Shown piece by piece: positions 9,069 to 17,483 of a stretch of 64,000 nucleotides of DNA. Location of the stretch: the NCBI RefSeq assembly GCF_002934365.1, contig NZ_PTIY01000007.1:1-64000 (forward strand), written 5' to 3'. Position 1 is the stretch's first letter, and each line of letters opens with the position of its first letter. A program made the position numbers and the translations under genes. A model generated the notes under the pieces. It saw nothing but the letters and a program-made list of their open reading frames with translations. It was not told where the DNA came from and did not search any database. This DNA is from Methylobacter tundripaludum (GTDB taxonomy: Bacteria; Pseudomonadota; Gammaproteobacteria; Methylococcales; Methylomonadaceae).

Positions 9069-9485
9069 TCAGCGATGCCCGTCATTTAATATCTTAAGAA
9101 ATCCGCGCATAGCATTTGTGAAAACCTTCGGCTCAATTACTTCTTTACGCCGCTGCTCCCGCAGTTCCATGATTTGCTCAAATTCCAACACATCTCGACG
9201 GGCAATGACCCCCATAGACCAACCCTCGAAGATTCGCTTGTCTGTAGGCGTGATGTAAACAATTTGGCAATTACTGTGTCTTTGATCGTCCAAAATCTTC
9301 ACATACGTGCGGAGCGTCGTTTGTTCAGGTCCTTCCAGAACCTGCATGAACATGCCGCCGCCGTGAACAAGAACGCCGGTGATGCCCAGGGCCGGATTAT
9401 GCCGCCGCGACGACTCCATGATGTTCTGCACTTGCTTGTCGGATATTACGTCCCTGGACTGGCTAAAATAGAGGAGTCGAATCAT
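9069..9485 (-). CDS. Short BLUF-domain blue-light sensor
   Basis: A 138-residue single-domain BLUF protein when started at the ATG giving MIRLLYFSQ; an earlier non-ATG start would add 18 residues with no family resemblance. BLUF proteins bind FAD, and blue light rewires a Tyr-Gln hydrogen-bond network. The required residues are visible: the early Tyr in RLLYFS, the Asn in HNPALGITG, the Gln in MFMQVLEG, and the Trp/Met pair in GWSMGVI. There is no attached output domain, so signalling would go through a partner, as in PixD or BlsA. The region after WSMGV carries a charged C-terminal helix. Neighbours rmuC and hemL give no clear partner, although the GGDEF protein at 14.7 kb is a plausible kind of output. 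Confidence 0.92.
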   Translation of the reverse strand: MIRLLYFSQSRDVISDKQVQNIMESSRRHNPALGITGVLVHGGGMFMQVLEGPEQTTLRTYVKILDDQRHSNCQIVYITPTDKRIFEGWSMGVIARRDVLEFEQIMELREQRRKEVIEPKVFTNAMRGFLKILNDGHR

Positions 9486-9578
9486 GGGTAATGTACCGTT
9501 TTGCTGAAGGCGCGCTCGAGCAACAGAAAGTCCTGTCATAATTATCTAAACGTTGCTGCCGGCGAACGTCATCTCCGC

Positions 9579-10865
9579 TTAAGCTTGCAAGCGCCTGAAG
9601 ACGGCTTCAGCAATATCCAGGGTTTTTTCCAGGTCTTCGTCGCTGTGCGCGGCCGAAACGAACCCGGCCTCAAACGCGGAAGGCGCCAAATAAACGCCCT
9701 CATCCAGCATCGCATGGAAAAAGCGTTTAAACAGGTCTTGGTCGCATTGCATGACTTGGGCGAAGCGGCTCACTTGCGTTTCAGTGCTGAAAAACAGCCC
9801 GAACATGCCGCCGACGCTGTTCGTGGTCATCGCGATACCGGCCTGAGCGGCGCGGGCTTTCAGGCCTGAAGTCAGTTTTTCGGTTTTTGCGGTCAACGCC
9901 TCGTAAAAGCCCGGCTGGTCAATCAATTCCAGTGTTTTCAAGCCGGCGGCCATTGCGACCGGATTGCCGGACAACGTGCCTGCCTGGTAAACAGGGCCGA
10001 GCGGCGCAAGATGTTCCATGATTTTTCGCAAGCCCCCGAAAGCCCCGACCGGCATGCCGCCGCCGATGATTTTGCCCAGCGTGGTTAAGTCGGGCTGTAT
10101 ATTATAGAGTCCCTGAGCACCGCTTAAGCCCACCCTGAACCCGGTCATCACTTCATCGAAAATCAATACGCTATTATATCGGTCGCATACCTCGCGCAAG
10201 CATTCCAGGAAACCGGGTTCAGGCGGGATGCAGTTCATGTTGCCTGCGACCGGCTCGACGATAATGCAGGCAATTTGCTCGCCCAGCTCGGCAAACAGTG
10301 CTTTGACAGCCTCGCTGTCGTTGTAAGTCAGGGTAATGGTGTTTTCGGCAACGGCAGCCGGTACGCCCGGAGAGCTGGGCACGCCGAATGTCAATGCGCC
10401 GGAACCGGCTTTGACCAATAACGCATCGGAATGGCCGTGATAACAACCTTCAAATTTAACGATTTTGTCGCGGCCGGTGTAGCCTCGGGCCAAGCGGATT
10501 GCGCTCATGGTCGCCTCGGTGCCGGAACTGACCATCCTGACCATATCGACCGACGGCACCAACTCGCAAACCCGTTGGGCCATCAGCGTTTCGATTTCGG
10601 TCGGCGCGCCGAAGCTCAGGCCTTTTTCCGCCGCCTGTTTGACCGCCTTGATAACGTCCGGGTGGGCATGCCCTAAAATCATCGGCCCCCAGGAACCGAC
10701 ATAATCGATATAGCGGTTGCCGACACTGTCGTAAATATAAGCGCCTTTGGCATGGTCGATAAAAACCGGTGTGCCGCCCACGCCGCTAAAAGAACGGACC
10801 GGCGAATTGACGCCGCCTGGAATTACAAGTTTTGCATCGGAAAATAAGGAGCTTGCTTCAGTCAT
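9579..10865 (-). CDS. hemL: Glutamate-1-semialdehyde 2,1-aminomutase
   Basis: A 428-residue PLP enzyme that turns glutamate-1-semialdehyde into 5-aminolevulinate, the C5-route precursor of heme and corrinoids. Signatures are [43 protein letters not shown] for the aspartate that contacts the PLP ring, and [17 protein letters not shown] with the Schiff-base lysine. The N terminus [21 protein letters not shown] is typical and length matches the family. It is a single gene divergent from the hybrid kinase at 11.1 kb. High heme demand would fit an organism rich in cytochromes. Confidence 0.98.
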   Translation of the reverse strand: MTEASSLFSDAKLVIPGGVNSPVRSFSGVGGTPVFIDHAKGAYIYDSVGNRYIDYVGSWGPMILGHAHPDVIKAVKQAAEKGLSFGAPTEIETLMAQRVCELVPSVDMVRMVSSGTEATMSAIRLARGYTGRDKIVKFEGCYHGHSDALLVKAGSGALTFGVPSSPGVPAAVAENTITLTYNDSEAVKALFAELGEQIACIIVEPVAGNMNCIPPEPGFLECLREVCDRYNSVLIFDEVMTGFRVGLSGAQGLYNIQPDLTTLGKIIGGGMPVGAFGGLRKIMEHLAPLGPVYQAGTLSGNPVAMAAGLKTLELIDQPGFYEALTAKTEKLTSGLKARAAQAGIAMTTNSVGGMFGLFFSTETQVSRFAQVMQCDQDLFKRFFHAMLDEGVYLAPSAFEAGFVSAAHSDEDLEKTLDIAEAVFRRLQA

Positions 10866-11102
10866 GGTTGTTTTTTATCGCCAAGATGGTGTGTATACCG
10901 TAAGCCTGTAGGGAACGGTTGCGGACAAGGTTAAATTTAATGGCGTAAAGGATAGGATAACTTAGCGTTGATTGAAAGCTTATCGTTCCATATTCAACAA
11001 TTCTATTGAAAATTAACGGGTTTAAAGATACGCTCCAATTCGGGTTACGGCTTGGCGCTTTATTTAATAACAGACGCGGAATACGCCGCCCGATAAAACC
11101 GG

Positions 11103-11126
11103 TGAGCCCCTGACAAATCAGGCTCA
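11103..11126 (+). promoter_or_regulatory. Leader hairpin before the hybrid kinase
   Basis: TGAG-CC-CCTGA pairs with TCAGG-CTCA around a CAAA loop, ending 14 bases before the kinase ATG. No clear Shine-Dalgarno sequence is visible (TTGCAACATA precedes ATG), so this hairpin could influence translation. The rest of the hemL-kinase gap shows no recognisable motif. Confidence 0.3.
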
Positions 11127-11140
11127 TTCCTTGCAACATA

Positions 11141-14100
11141 ATGAAAAAACAGACAGCATCAAAAAAGCTCATGACAAGCCCATTGTCGCCAGACCCGAAA
11201 AATAACTCTCTCTGTTCGTTAGGGTGCATCATTGCAGCCGTCTCTGTTTCCGAAACATTGGTCATCTTGTTATTGGGAGCCATTCATCAACAGGGCATTG
11301 TATTGTCGCCGTTACAGGATGCGGTTTTGAACATAGCCCTGCTGACTGCGCTCAGCTCGGCATTGTTATGGTTTCTGACGGTGCGCCCGCTGACCTTGCA
11401 GATTGCCGAGGAGCGGACGGCCTCCAATAAGGAGCTGTTGGAGGCGCTGGAGAATCACGTCCTGCTCAGTATTGCCGATGTCCAGGGCCGCATCGTCTAT
11501 GCCAATGACATGTTCTGCAAAGTCTCCGGCTATGCCCGACATGAACTGATCGGTCAGGATCATCGTATCGTCAACTCCGGCTATCACGACCAGGATTATA
11601 TCCGCAACATGTGGCGCACTATCGCAGGCGGCCAGGTATGGAAGGGAGAGTTCTGCAACCGCCGCAAAGACGGGGGACTGTACTGGGTGGACAGCACTAT
11701 CGTGCCTTCGCTGGACAAGGCCGGCAAACCCAAGCAATACATTTCGATACGCCGGGACACGACCGCCCGGAAAGCGAACGAACTGAAGCTGACCGCGCTC
11801 AAACGCGCGCTGGACGCCAGCAGCGAGATGATACTGATCACCGATGCGGAAGGATTCATCCAATACGCCAATCCGGCGCTATGCCTGTTTACCGGCTGGA
11901 CGGAGGATGCGCTGATCGGGCAAAAACCCTATGTGCTGGACAGCCCTACCGCCTCCTGCACGGATGCAGGAGGCAGGGCAATGCAGGGAGCCATTGCCGA
12001 AATGCAAGACAGGCTTCATTGCAGCGAACCCTGGTCCGGCCGGTTGCGGGGCCGACGCCGAGGCAACGCTTCCGACCAGGATACGCTGGAATACTGGGCC
12101 AAGACCAATATTACGCCGATCCTGAGTGCAGACGGCGCATTGTCCGGTTATGTTCAGATTCAGCACGATGTCAGCAAACAAGTCGAGCAGGAAGCGGCCT
12201 TGCAAATCGAAACTGACGATACCGCCGCCCGGCTGTCTATATCGGAAGCACTGCATCAGCCGCTGACGCTGGAACAACGCTTTATTCAGATTCTTGCCAT
12301 TCTGTTCGGCCTTAAGGCATTGGATCGGCAACGCAAGGGCTGCATCTTTCTCCGGGCGCAGGATGAAAACTATCTGGAGAAGTTCGTAGAGCTCAATGAA
12401 CAAGACGCAGACCAATGTCTCGGCATCGAGCGGCGCATAGCGTTCGGCGACGGCCTGTGCGGACAAGTCGCGGTCTCCAGGAAACTGTCCGTTACCGCTC
12501 ATTGCAGTTGCGGCGGCCTACAGCCGCACGGCCACTACATCGTGCCTATTGCTTCCGGCGAGGATATTCTCGGCGTATTATTTACCGTTACCGATCCTTA
12601 CCCGGTGCATAGCGAATCCCGTATCGCCATGCTCACGGAAGTCGGCGAAATGATCGCGCTCGCGCTGCTCCAGCATCAAGCCAATACCTCGCTGGAAGCG
12701 GCGCGCGATGCAGCCTTGCAGGTCGCACAGGCCAAGACCGAGTTCCTGGCCAATATGAGCCATGAAATCCGCACGCCGATGAACGGCGTTTTGGGCATGC
12801 TCGATCTTTTGCAGGATACCCAACTGTCTCGCGAGCAATGGGACCTGATAGACATCGCGGCCAACTCGGCGGAATCTCTATTGACGATCATCAACGATAT
12901 TCTGGATTTTTCCAAGCTTGAGGCGGGCAAAATCGAGTTGGAGCAGATCGAGTTCAACCTGCCTGAATTGGTCGAAGAGGTCTGCACATTGCTGTCCAGC
13001 CGCGCCCACGGCAAGGGCCTGGAGTTAAACTGCTTCCTGCCGATGAACCTCCCGCTACGCTGGCACGGCGACCCCACGCGCATCCGTCAAGTGTTGACCA
13101 ACCTGATCGGCAACGCCGTTAAGTTTACCGAGCGGGGCGAAGTCTCGGTAAAAGTCGCCATGCCGGAAAATAACGGCTCCGTACTCTATCCCGGCAAACC
13201 GACGGCATTGCGATTTGAGATTACGGATACCGGCATCGGCATTAGCGCCGAAGCGCAAACGAGACTGTTCCAGGCTTTCTCGCAAGCCGACAGTTCCACC
13301 TCCCGGCGATACGGCGGCACGGGGCTGGGCTTATCCATCAGCAAAGATCTGGTTGTGCTTATGAACGGCCATATCGGCGTTGAAAGTACTGCCGGGCAGG
13401 GTTCAATCTTCTGGTTTACCCTGCCGTTGGAGCCGATGGCGAGCGATGTCCCGGTCCCGCAGGCTAACTTTGCCGACAAGCGCGCCTTGATAGTCGACGA
13501 TAACGCAACTAACCGGATGATTATGAATCATTACTTAAGCAACTGGGGGTTTACTTTAAGCGAAGCCGACAGCGCGCCCGCGGCACTGACCGAGCTCGAA
13601 GCCGCCGCTCTGCGAAACGAACCTTATGACTTGCTGCTGTCGGACATGCAAATGCCGGACATGGACGGCTTCGCCCTGGCGCGCGCGATCATCGCAAACC
13701 CCGCCATTGCCGACACCCCGCGTATTCTTTTATCCTCGGGCAGCATCGGCTCGCAAGCCGAAAGGATCGCATCGGGATTCGCGCAAAGCCTGTTAAAACC
13801 GGTACGACAAACGCAGCTTTTTGATGCTATTATCGACGCATTACAGCTTCCCGGCCGGAAAACCGCCGGCGTCGCCAAAGCCGCAGAGGTTTTGCCGGAT
13901 TACAGCGGCAACCGGGTGCTGGTCGTGGAAGACAACAAGGTCAACCAAAAAGTAATACTTTCCCAGCTGGCCAAGTTTCAAATTAGGCCCGACCTGGCCA
14001 ATAACGGGCAAGCGGCGCTGGAACGGCTGGAACGTCAAACCTACGATCTGGTGCTGATGGACTGCCAAATGCCGGTCATGGACGGTTACGAAGCGACGCG

Positions 14101-14746
14101 TACTTTACGCGAACGGGAAATAACCGGAGCTTGCCCCGAGCGTAGCCGAGGGGGCGGCAAGCCGCATACGCCGATCGCCGCGCTAACCGCTCACGCCTCG
14201 ACAGGCGAACGCGAAAAATGCTTGACCGCAGGCATGGACGATTATCTCAGCAAGCCTGTCAGCCGGGCCGACTTGGCAATCGTATTGGCCCGCTGGCTGG
14301 TTACGCCATCCCATCTTACAAGCGCATCAACGCCTGAAGATAATGGCGCTGAACAGGGCCTCCCTTTGGCGAAAGAGCAAGCCGAAAACAGCGGAATTTC
14401 AGCGGCCTGCTGGAATGAAACATCGGCGCTCGAACGGCTGGACGGCGACATTGACTTATTGATCGAGATGATAGACCTGTTTCTCGAAGAGGCGCCTGTC
14501 TCTGTCGCGGAATTGAGCACCGCCCTGGATAAAGCCGATCTTCCGGCATTGGCCGATGCAGCCCACGCCATTAAAGGCATGGCCGGACATTTTTGCGCCG
14601 ACCAAACCATCAGCCTTGCGGCGAATCTGGAACATGCCGCCCGTAGCGGCGCCGATACCGATTTTCAGGCAATGATCGACGACTTGACCCTGGCCACGGT
14701 GCGTTTAATCGAGAGTTTGCTGCAAAGAAAACGACAAAACCAATGA
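11141..14746 (+). CDS. Hybrid sensor histidine kinase: 2TM-PAS-PAS-GAF-HisKA-HATPase-REC-REC-Hpt
   Basis: A 1201-residue phosphorelay kinase of BarA-like layout. Two membrane helices (about 27-49 and 61-83) are followed by two PAS domains (about 105-215 and 222-345) and a GAF domain (about 375-515). The H box NMSHEIRTPMNG has the phospho-His at 541. An ATPase domain includes ITDTGIGIS and GGTGLGLSIS. Two receiver domains have phospho-Asp 835 (SDMQMPDMDG) and 974 (MDCQMPVMDG), and a C-terminal Hpt domain has His 1142 (AHAIKG). The phosphoryl group could thus pass His-Asp-His within one protein and then to a separate regulator. An in-frame palindromic repeat codes ACPERSRGG in the second receiver, near residues 997-1005. 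The stop overlaps the next gene's ATG (ATGA), so both are coupled. Confidence 0.95.
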   Translation: MKKQTASKKLMTSPLSPDPKNNSLCSLGCIIAAVSVSETLVILLLGAIHQQGIVLSPLQDAVLNIALLTALSSALLWFLTVRPLTLQIAEERTASNKELLEALENHVLLSIADVQGRIVYANDMFCKVSGYARHELIGQDHRIVNSGYHDQDYIRNMWRTIAGGQVWKGEFCNRRKDGGLYWVDSTIVPSLDKAGKPKQYISIRRDTTARKANELKLTALKRALDASSEMILITDAEGFIQYANPALCLFTGWTEDALIGQKPYVLDSPTASCTDAGGRAMQGAIAEMQDRLHCSEPWSGRLRGRRRGNASDQDTLEYWAKTNITPILSADGALSGYVQIQHDVSKQVEQEAALQIETDDTAARLSISEALHQPLTLEQRFIQILAILFGLKALDRQRKGCIFLRAQDENYLEKFVELNEQDADQCLGIERRIAFGDGLCGQVAVSRKLSVTAHCSCGGLQPHGHYIVPIASGEDILGVLFTVTDPYPVHSESRIAMLTEVGEMIALALLQHQANTSLEAARDAALQVAQAKTEFLANMSHEIRTPMNGVLGMLDLLQDTQLSREQWDLIDIAANSAESLLTIINDILDFSKLEAGKIELEQIEFNLPELVEEVCTLLSSRAHGKGLELNCFLPMNLPLRWHGDPTRIRQVLTNLIGNAVKFTERGEVSVKVAMPENNGSVLYPGKPTALRFEITDTGIGISAEAQTRLFQAFSQADSSTSRRYGGTGLGLSISKDLVVLMNGHIGVESTAGQGSIFWFTLPLEPMASDVPVPQANFADKRALIVDDNATNRMIMNHYLSNWGFTLSEADSAPAALTELEAAALRNEPYDLLLSDMQMPDMDGFALARAIIANPAIADTPRILLSSGSIGSQAERIASGFAQSLLKPVRQTQLFDAIIDALQLPGRKTAGVAKAAEVLPDYSGNRVLVVEDNKVNQKVILSQLAKFQIRPDLANNGQAALERLERQTYDLVLMDCQMPVMDGYEATRTLREREITGACPERSRGGGKPHTPIAALTAHASTGEREKCLTAGMDDYLSKPVSRADLAIVLARWLVTPSHLTSASTPEDNGAEQGLPLAKEQAENSGISAACWNETSALERLDGDIDLLIEMIDLFLEEAPVSVAELSTALDKADLPALADAAHAIKGMAGHFCADQTISLAANLEHAARSGADTDFQAMIDDLTLATVRLIESLLQRKRQNQ
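14127..14163 (+). repeat. Palindromic repeat inserted in frame in the kinase receiver domain
   Basis: GCTTGCCCCGAGCGTAGCCG and the following GAGGGGGCGGCAAGC form an inverted repeat with outer arms GCTTGCC/GGCAAGC. It is read in frame as the peptide ACPERSRGG. It falls in the loop of the second receiver, just before HTPIAALTAHA, where related kinases carry only a few residues. This matches the dispersed palindromic repeats that insert into surface loops of bacterial proteins. Confidence 0.75.
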
Positions 14747-16602
14747 ATACCAAATTCAATCTTAATGAGCTAAAAACCACAGACCGCCTGCCTTCGCCTT
14801 CGGGAACGGCGTTGGCCATCATGCAGCTGGTGCAACAAAGCGATACCACCGTGCAACAAGTGAGCCAGCTGGTTAAAGTCGACCCTGCGTTAAGCGGACG
14901 CATCTTGCGTTTTGCCAATTCGGCGGCCTTCGGGGCCAGACGTCCGATAGCCGACATTCAATTGGCCGTCATGATGATGGGTATGCAGGCGGTGCGCAAC
15001 TTCGCGCTAAGCCTTTCCCTGATCGGCAACAACAGCCAGGGACATTGCCGGGGTTTTGATTACGAAGCCTACTGGTCGCGTTCGCTGGCGGTGTCGGTGT
15101 CGCTTGCAGCAATCACGGCGCTGGAACCCACCGTCGTGCCGGAGGAATCGTTTACCCTGGGACTGCTTAGCGACATCGGCAGTCTCGCTCTGGCGACCGC
15201 TTGGCCGGAGGTCTACGGTGAATGTCTTGGCGCGGCGGAAGGCAAGCCCCTTCTCGCCCTGGAACGCGAACGTTTCGCCATCGATCATAACGACTTGAGT
15301 TTAATACTGCTGGCCGACTGGGGTTTTCCGGCGATATTTCTGGATGCCTTAAAACTGAGTTTCGACAGGAATGTAGCCGGGCTTAGCCGAACCGAACAGC
15401 TGGCCAGACAACTGATTCTCGCCCGGCTGATCGGGGACTACTGCATTGCCGATGAAGCCCATCGGGCCGAGTTGTTGCCGGACTTAATAACGGAAGCCAG
15501 TCTTCACGGCCTGGATGAACCGGCTTTGCTGACGTTTATCGATGAAACAATCGAGCTTTGGCACGAATGGGGCAAGTTAATCGAGGTAAAAACCGATATA
15601 TCCCAACCGTTGCTGAAACCCGCCGCCGCTCTGGAGCCGGTTTTATCCGGCTTGAACTTGCTGCTGGTCGATGACGACCCGATAATGCGGACGCGTCTCT
15701 CCAAACAGCTTGCGGCGGCGGGGCATCTGGTTGCGGTATGCCGCGACGGCGATTCCGCGCTGAAACATATCGTCGAGCACAACCCTCAATTGGTGATTAC
15801 CGATTGGCGCATGAAGCCGATGGATGGATTAACGCTGTGCAAGGCCTTACGCGCATCGGCTTTTAGCAAAAACATTTACCTGATTATGCTGACCTCGACC
15901 GAAGAAGAGGATGCCCTGGTTGAAGCTTTCGACGCCGGTATCGACGATTATGTGACCAAGCCGGTCAGCCTTCGCGTGCTGCTGGCGCGGCTCCGGGCCG
16001 GCCAGCGTATCATCACGCTGCAACATGAACTGGAAAAAGAGAGCCGGGACATCCAGCGCTATTCCGCGGAACTGGCGGTCGCCAACCGCCGTCTTAAGTC
16101 TATGGCGAATACCGATATTCTGACCGGCTTGCCCAATCGGCGCTATGCGCTGAACCGCCTGGAACAGGAATCGGCGGCCGCACGGCGCGCCAATCAGGCC
16201 TTAAGCGTTTTGATGCTGGATCTGGATCATTTCAAATCGGTCAATGACACCTTGGGCCATGATGTCGGCGATAAGGTGTTGGCTCATGCGGCGGGACTGA
16301 TGCGTAAAGCCGCCCGCACCAACGACATTGTCTGCCGCCTGGGCGGCGAAGAGTTTCTGATTATCGCCCCCAACACCGACGGCGCCACCGCCATGCTGCT
16401 GGCCGAACGCATCCGCAGTTCCATCGAAAAAAATCAACCCCACGGGCTCGTATTGCGCCACCCGGTTACCGTCAGTATTGGCGTGGCGGGCTCTACCGGG
16501 GCCAAGCCGGGCTGGAAAGAGCTGATGAAATCGGCCGATGACGCGTTGTACCGGGTCAAGCAAGCCGACCGCAACGGCATACGGCTTGCCTTGTCGCCCT
16601 AG
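14743..16602 (+). CDS. HDOD-REC-GGDEF signalling protein, probable diguanylate cyclase
   Basis: A 619-residue three-part protein. Residues about 10-215 are an HDOD domain (VDPALSGRILRFANSAAFG, then MMGMQAVRNFALSLSLI), which usually mediates protein interactions in signalling. Residues about 302-420 are a receiver domain with DDD in LLLVDDDP, phospho-Asp 354 (VITDWRM) and Lys in DYVTKP. Residues about 455-615 are a GGDEF domain with TGLPNRR, DLDHFKSVNDTLGHDVGD and GGEEF at 534-538. An RTND motif five residues before GGEEF fits the RxxD inhibitory c-di-GMP site. It should make c-di-GMP when phosphorylated. ATGA overlap with the hybrid kinase makes that kinase the likely phosphodonor, through its Hpt domain. 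Confidence 0.95.
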   Translation: MNTKFNLNELKTTDRLPSPSGTALAIMQLVQQSDTTVQQVSQLVKVDPALSGRILRFANSAAFGARRPIADIQLAVMMMGMQAVRNFALSLSLIGNNSQGHCRGFDYEAYWSRSLAVSVSLAAITALEPTVVPEESFTLGLLSDIGSLALATAWPEVYGECLGAAEGKPLLALERERFAIDHNDLSLILLADWGFPAIFLDALKLSFDRNVAGLSRTEQLARQLILARLIGDYCIADEAHRAELLPDLITEASLHGLDEPALLTFIDETIELWHEWGKLIEVKTDISQPLLKPAAALEPVLSGLNLLLVDDDPIMRTRLSKQLAAAGHLVAVCRDGDSALKHIVEHNPQLVITDWRMKPMDGLTLCKALRASAFSKNIYLIMLTSTEEEDALVEAFDAGIDDYVTKPVSLRVLLARLRAGQRIITLQHELEKESRDIQRYSAELAVANRRLKSMANTDILTGLPNRRYALNRLEQESAAARRANQALSVLMLDLDHFKSVNDTLGHDVGDKVLAHAAGLMRKAARTNDIVCRLGGEEFLIIAPNTDGATAMLLAERIRSSIEKNQPHGLVLRHPVTVSIGVAGSTGAKPGWKELMKSADDALYRVKQADRNGIRLALSP

Positions 16603-16605
16603 TCA

Positions 16606-16629
16606 GCCGCCTGCAACAGTTTAGGCGGC
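16606..16629 (+). terminator. Hairpin after the HDOD-GGDEF gene
   Basis: GCCGCCT (16606-16612) pairs with AGGCGGC (16623-16629) around a ten-base loop, directly after the stop codon. There is no T tract, so it may be a processing or weak termination hairpin between the signalling operon and the ParA-like gene. Confidence 0.4.
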
Positions 16630-16697
16630 CACCTTGCCAACAGCAGCGGTTATGTTATCGTGTTTCAACTTTCCCGTTATCAGTACGAGACACGATT

Positions 16698-17456
16698 ATG
16701 AATGTATTGGCTGTCTACAGCATCAAGGGCGGCGTCGGCAAAACCTCAAGCGCGGTTAACCTGGCGCACACGGCCGCCCGCAACGGTTTCCGCACCCTGG
16801 TTTGGGATCTCGATCCACAGGGCGCCAGCAGTTATTATTTCCGCATCAAGCCCAAGATCAAAGGCGGCGGCAAAGACTTAATCGCCGGAAAACGCGACCT
16901 GGACGGGCTGATTAAAGGCACCGACTTTGAAAACCTGGATTTATTGCCGGCCGACTTTTCGTTCAGAAACCTGGATTTGGTTCTTGACGCCAAGAAAAAG
17001 CCGACCCGGCAACTTAAAAAACTGCTGAAGCCTTTGGCCGAGGAATACGATTTTATTTTTCTGGATTGCCCACCGAACATCTCCTTATTATCGGAAGCCG
17101 TTTTTGAGGCCGCCGATATTTTGTTGTCGCCGATAATCCCCACGACATTGTCGCTAAGAACGCTTGAGCAGCTGGAACAGTTCATCGAAGATAATGAACT
17201 GAATCAGCTGGTGCTGATCCCGTTTTTTTCGATGGTCGACCGGCGTAAAAAAATGCACCGGGACATCATGGACAGCCTGGTTGCGAGTCATGCAGGGATT
17301 TTAACCGCCGCCATTCCTTACGCCAGCGACATTGAACGCATGGGCCTGGAGCGTATGCCGCTCGGAGGCTATATCAAAAAAAGCCTGTCTACGGTTGCTT
17401 ACGATGCCTTGTGGCTGGAAATTCTGGCCCGCATTAACCAAACGCACAGCGCTTAA
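16698..17456 (+). CDS. ParA/MinD-family partition-type ATPase
   Basis: A 252-residue deviant Walker ATPase. The N terminus has the signature KGGVGKTSSAVNLAHTAA with the extra signature lysine, WDLDPQGASS for Walker A', and DFIFLDCPPNIS for Walker B. Such proteins form ATP-dependent dimers that bind DNA or polar hubs and position a cargo (chromosome, plasmid, chemosensory array, carboxysome). No ParB or other cargo-linked gene is adjacent. The next gene is glycogen phosphorylase, 27 bases downstream. It is therefore an orphan ParA, and the cargo cannot be deduced. It is probably not the chromosomal ParA, which normally pairs with parB. Confidence 0.9.
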   Translation: MNVLAVYSIKGGVGKTSSAVNLAHTAARNGFRTLVWDLDPQGASSYYFRIKPKIKGGGKDLIAGKRDLDGLIKGTDFENLDLLPADFSFRNLDLVLDAKKKPTRQLKKLLKPLAEEYDFIFLDCPPNISLLSEAVFEAADILLSPIIPTTLSLRTLEQLEQFIEDNELNQLVLIPFFSMVDRRKKMHRDIMDSLVASHAGILTAAIPYASDIERMGLERMPLGGYIKKSLSTVAYDALWLEILARINQTHSA

Positions 17457-17483
17457 ACTTACATCAATCTCTTGGAGTAAATC

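Noticed and set aside
11030-11140. Possible c-di-GMP riboswitch ahead of the hybrid kinase
   Set aside because: GGGTTACGGCTTGGCGC looked suggestive, but the conserved core and paired helices of the GEMM class could not be laid out; only a simple hairpin is seen.
10858-11283. Minus-strand open frame of 141 codons over the hemL-kinase gap
   Set aside because: It covers the start of the kinase, whose N-terminal membrane module is conserved with the protein at 54.9 kb. The translated sequence has no recognisable family and no good start signal.
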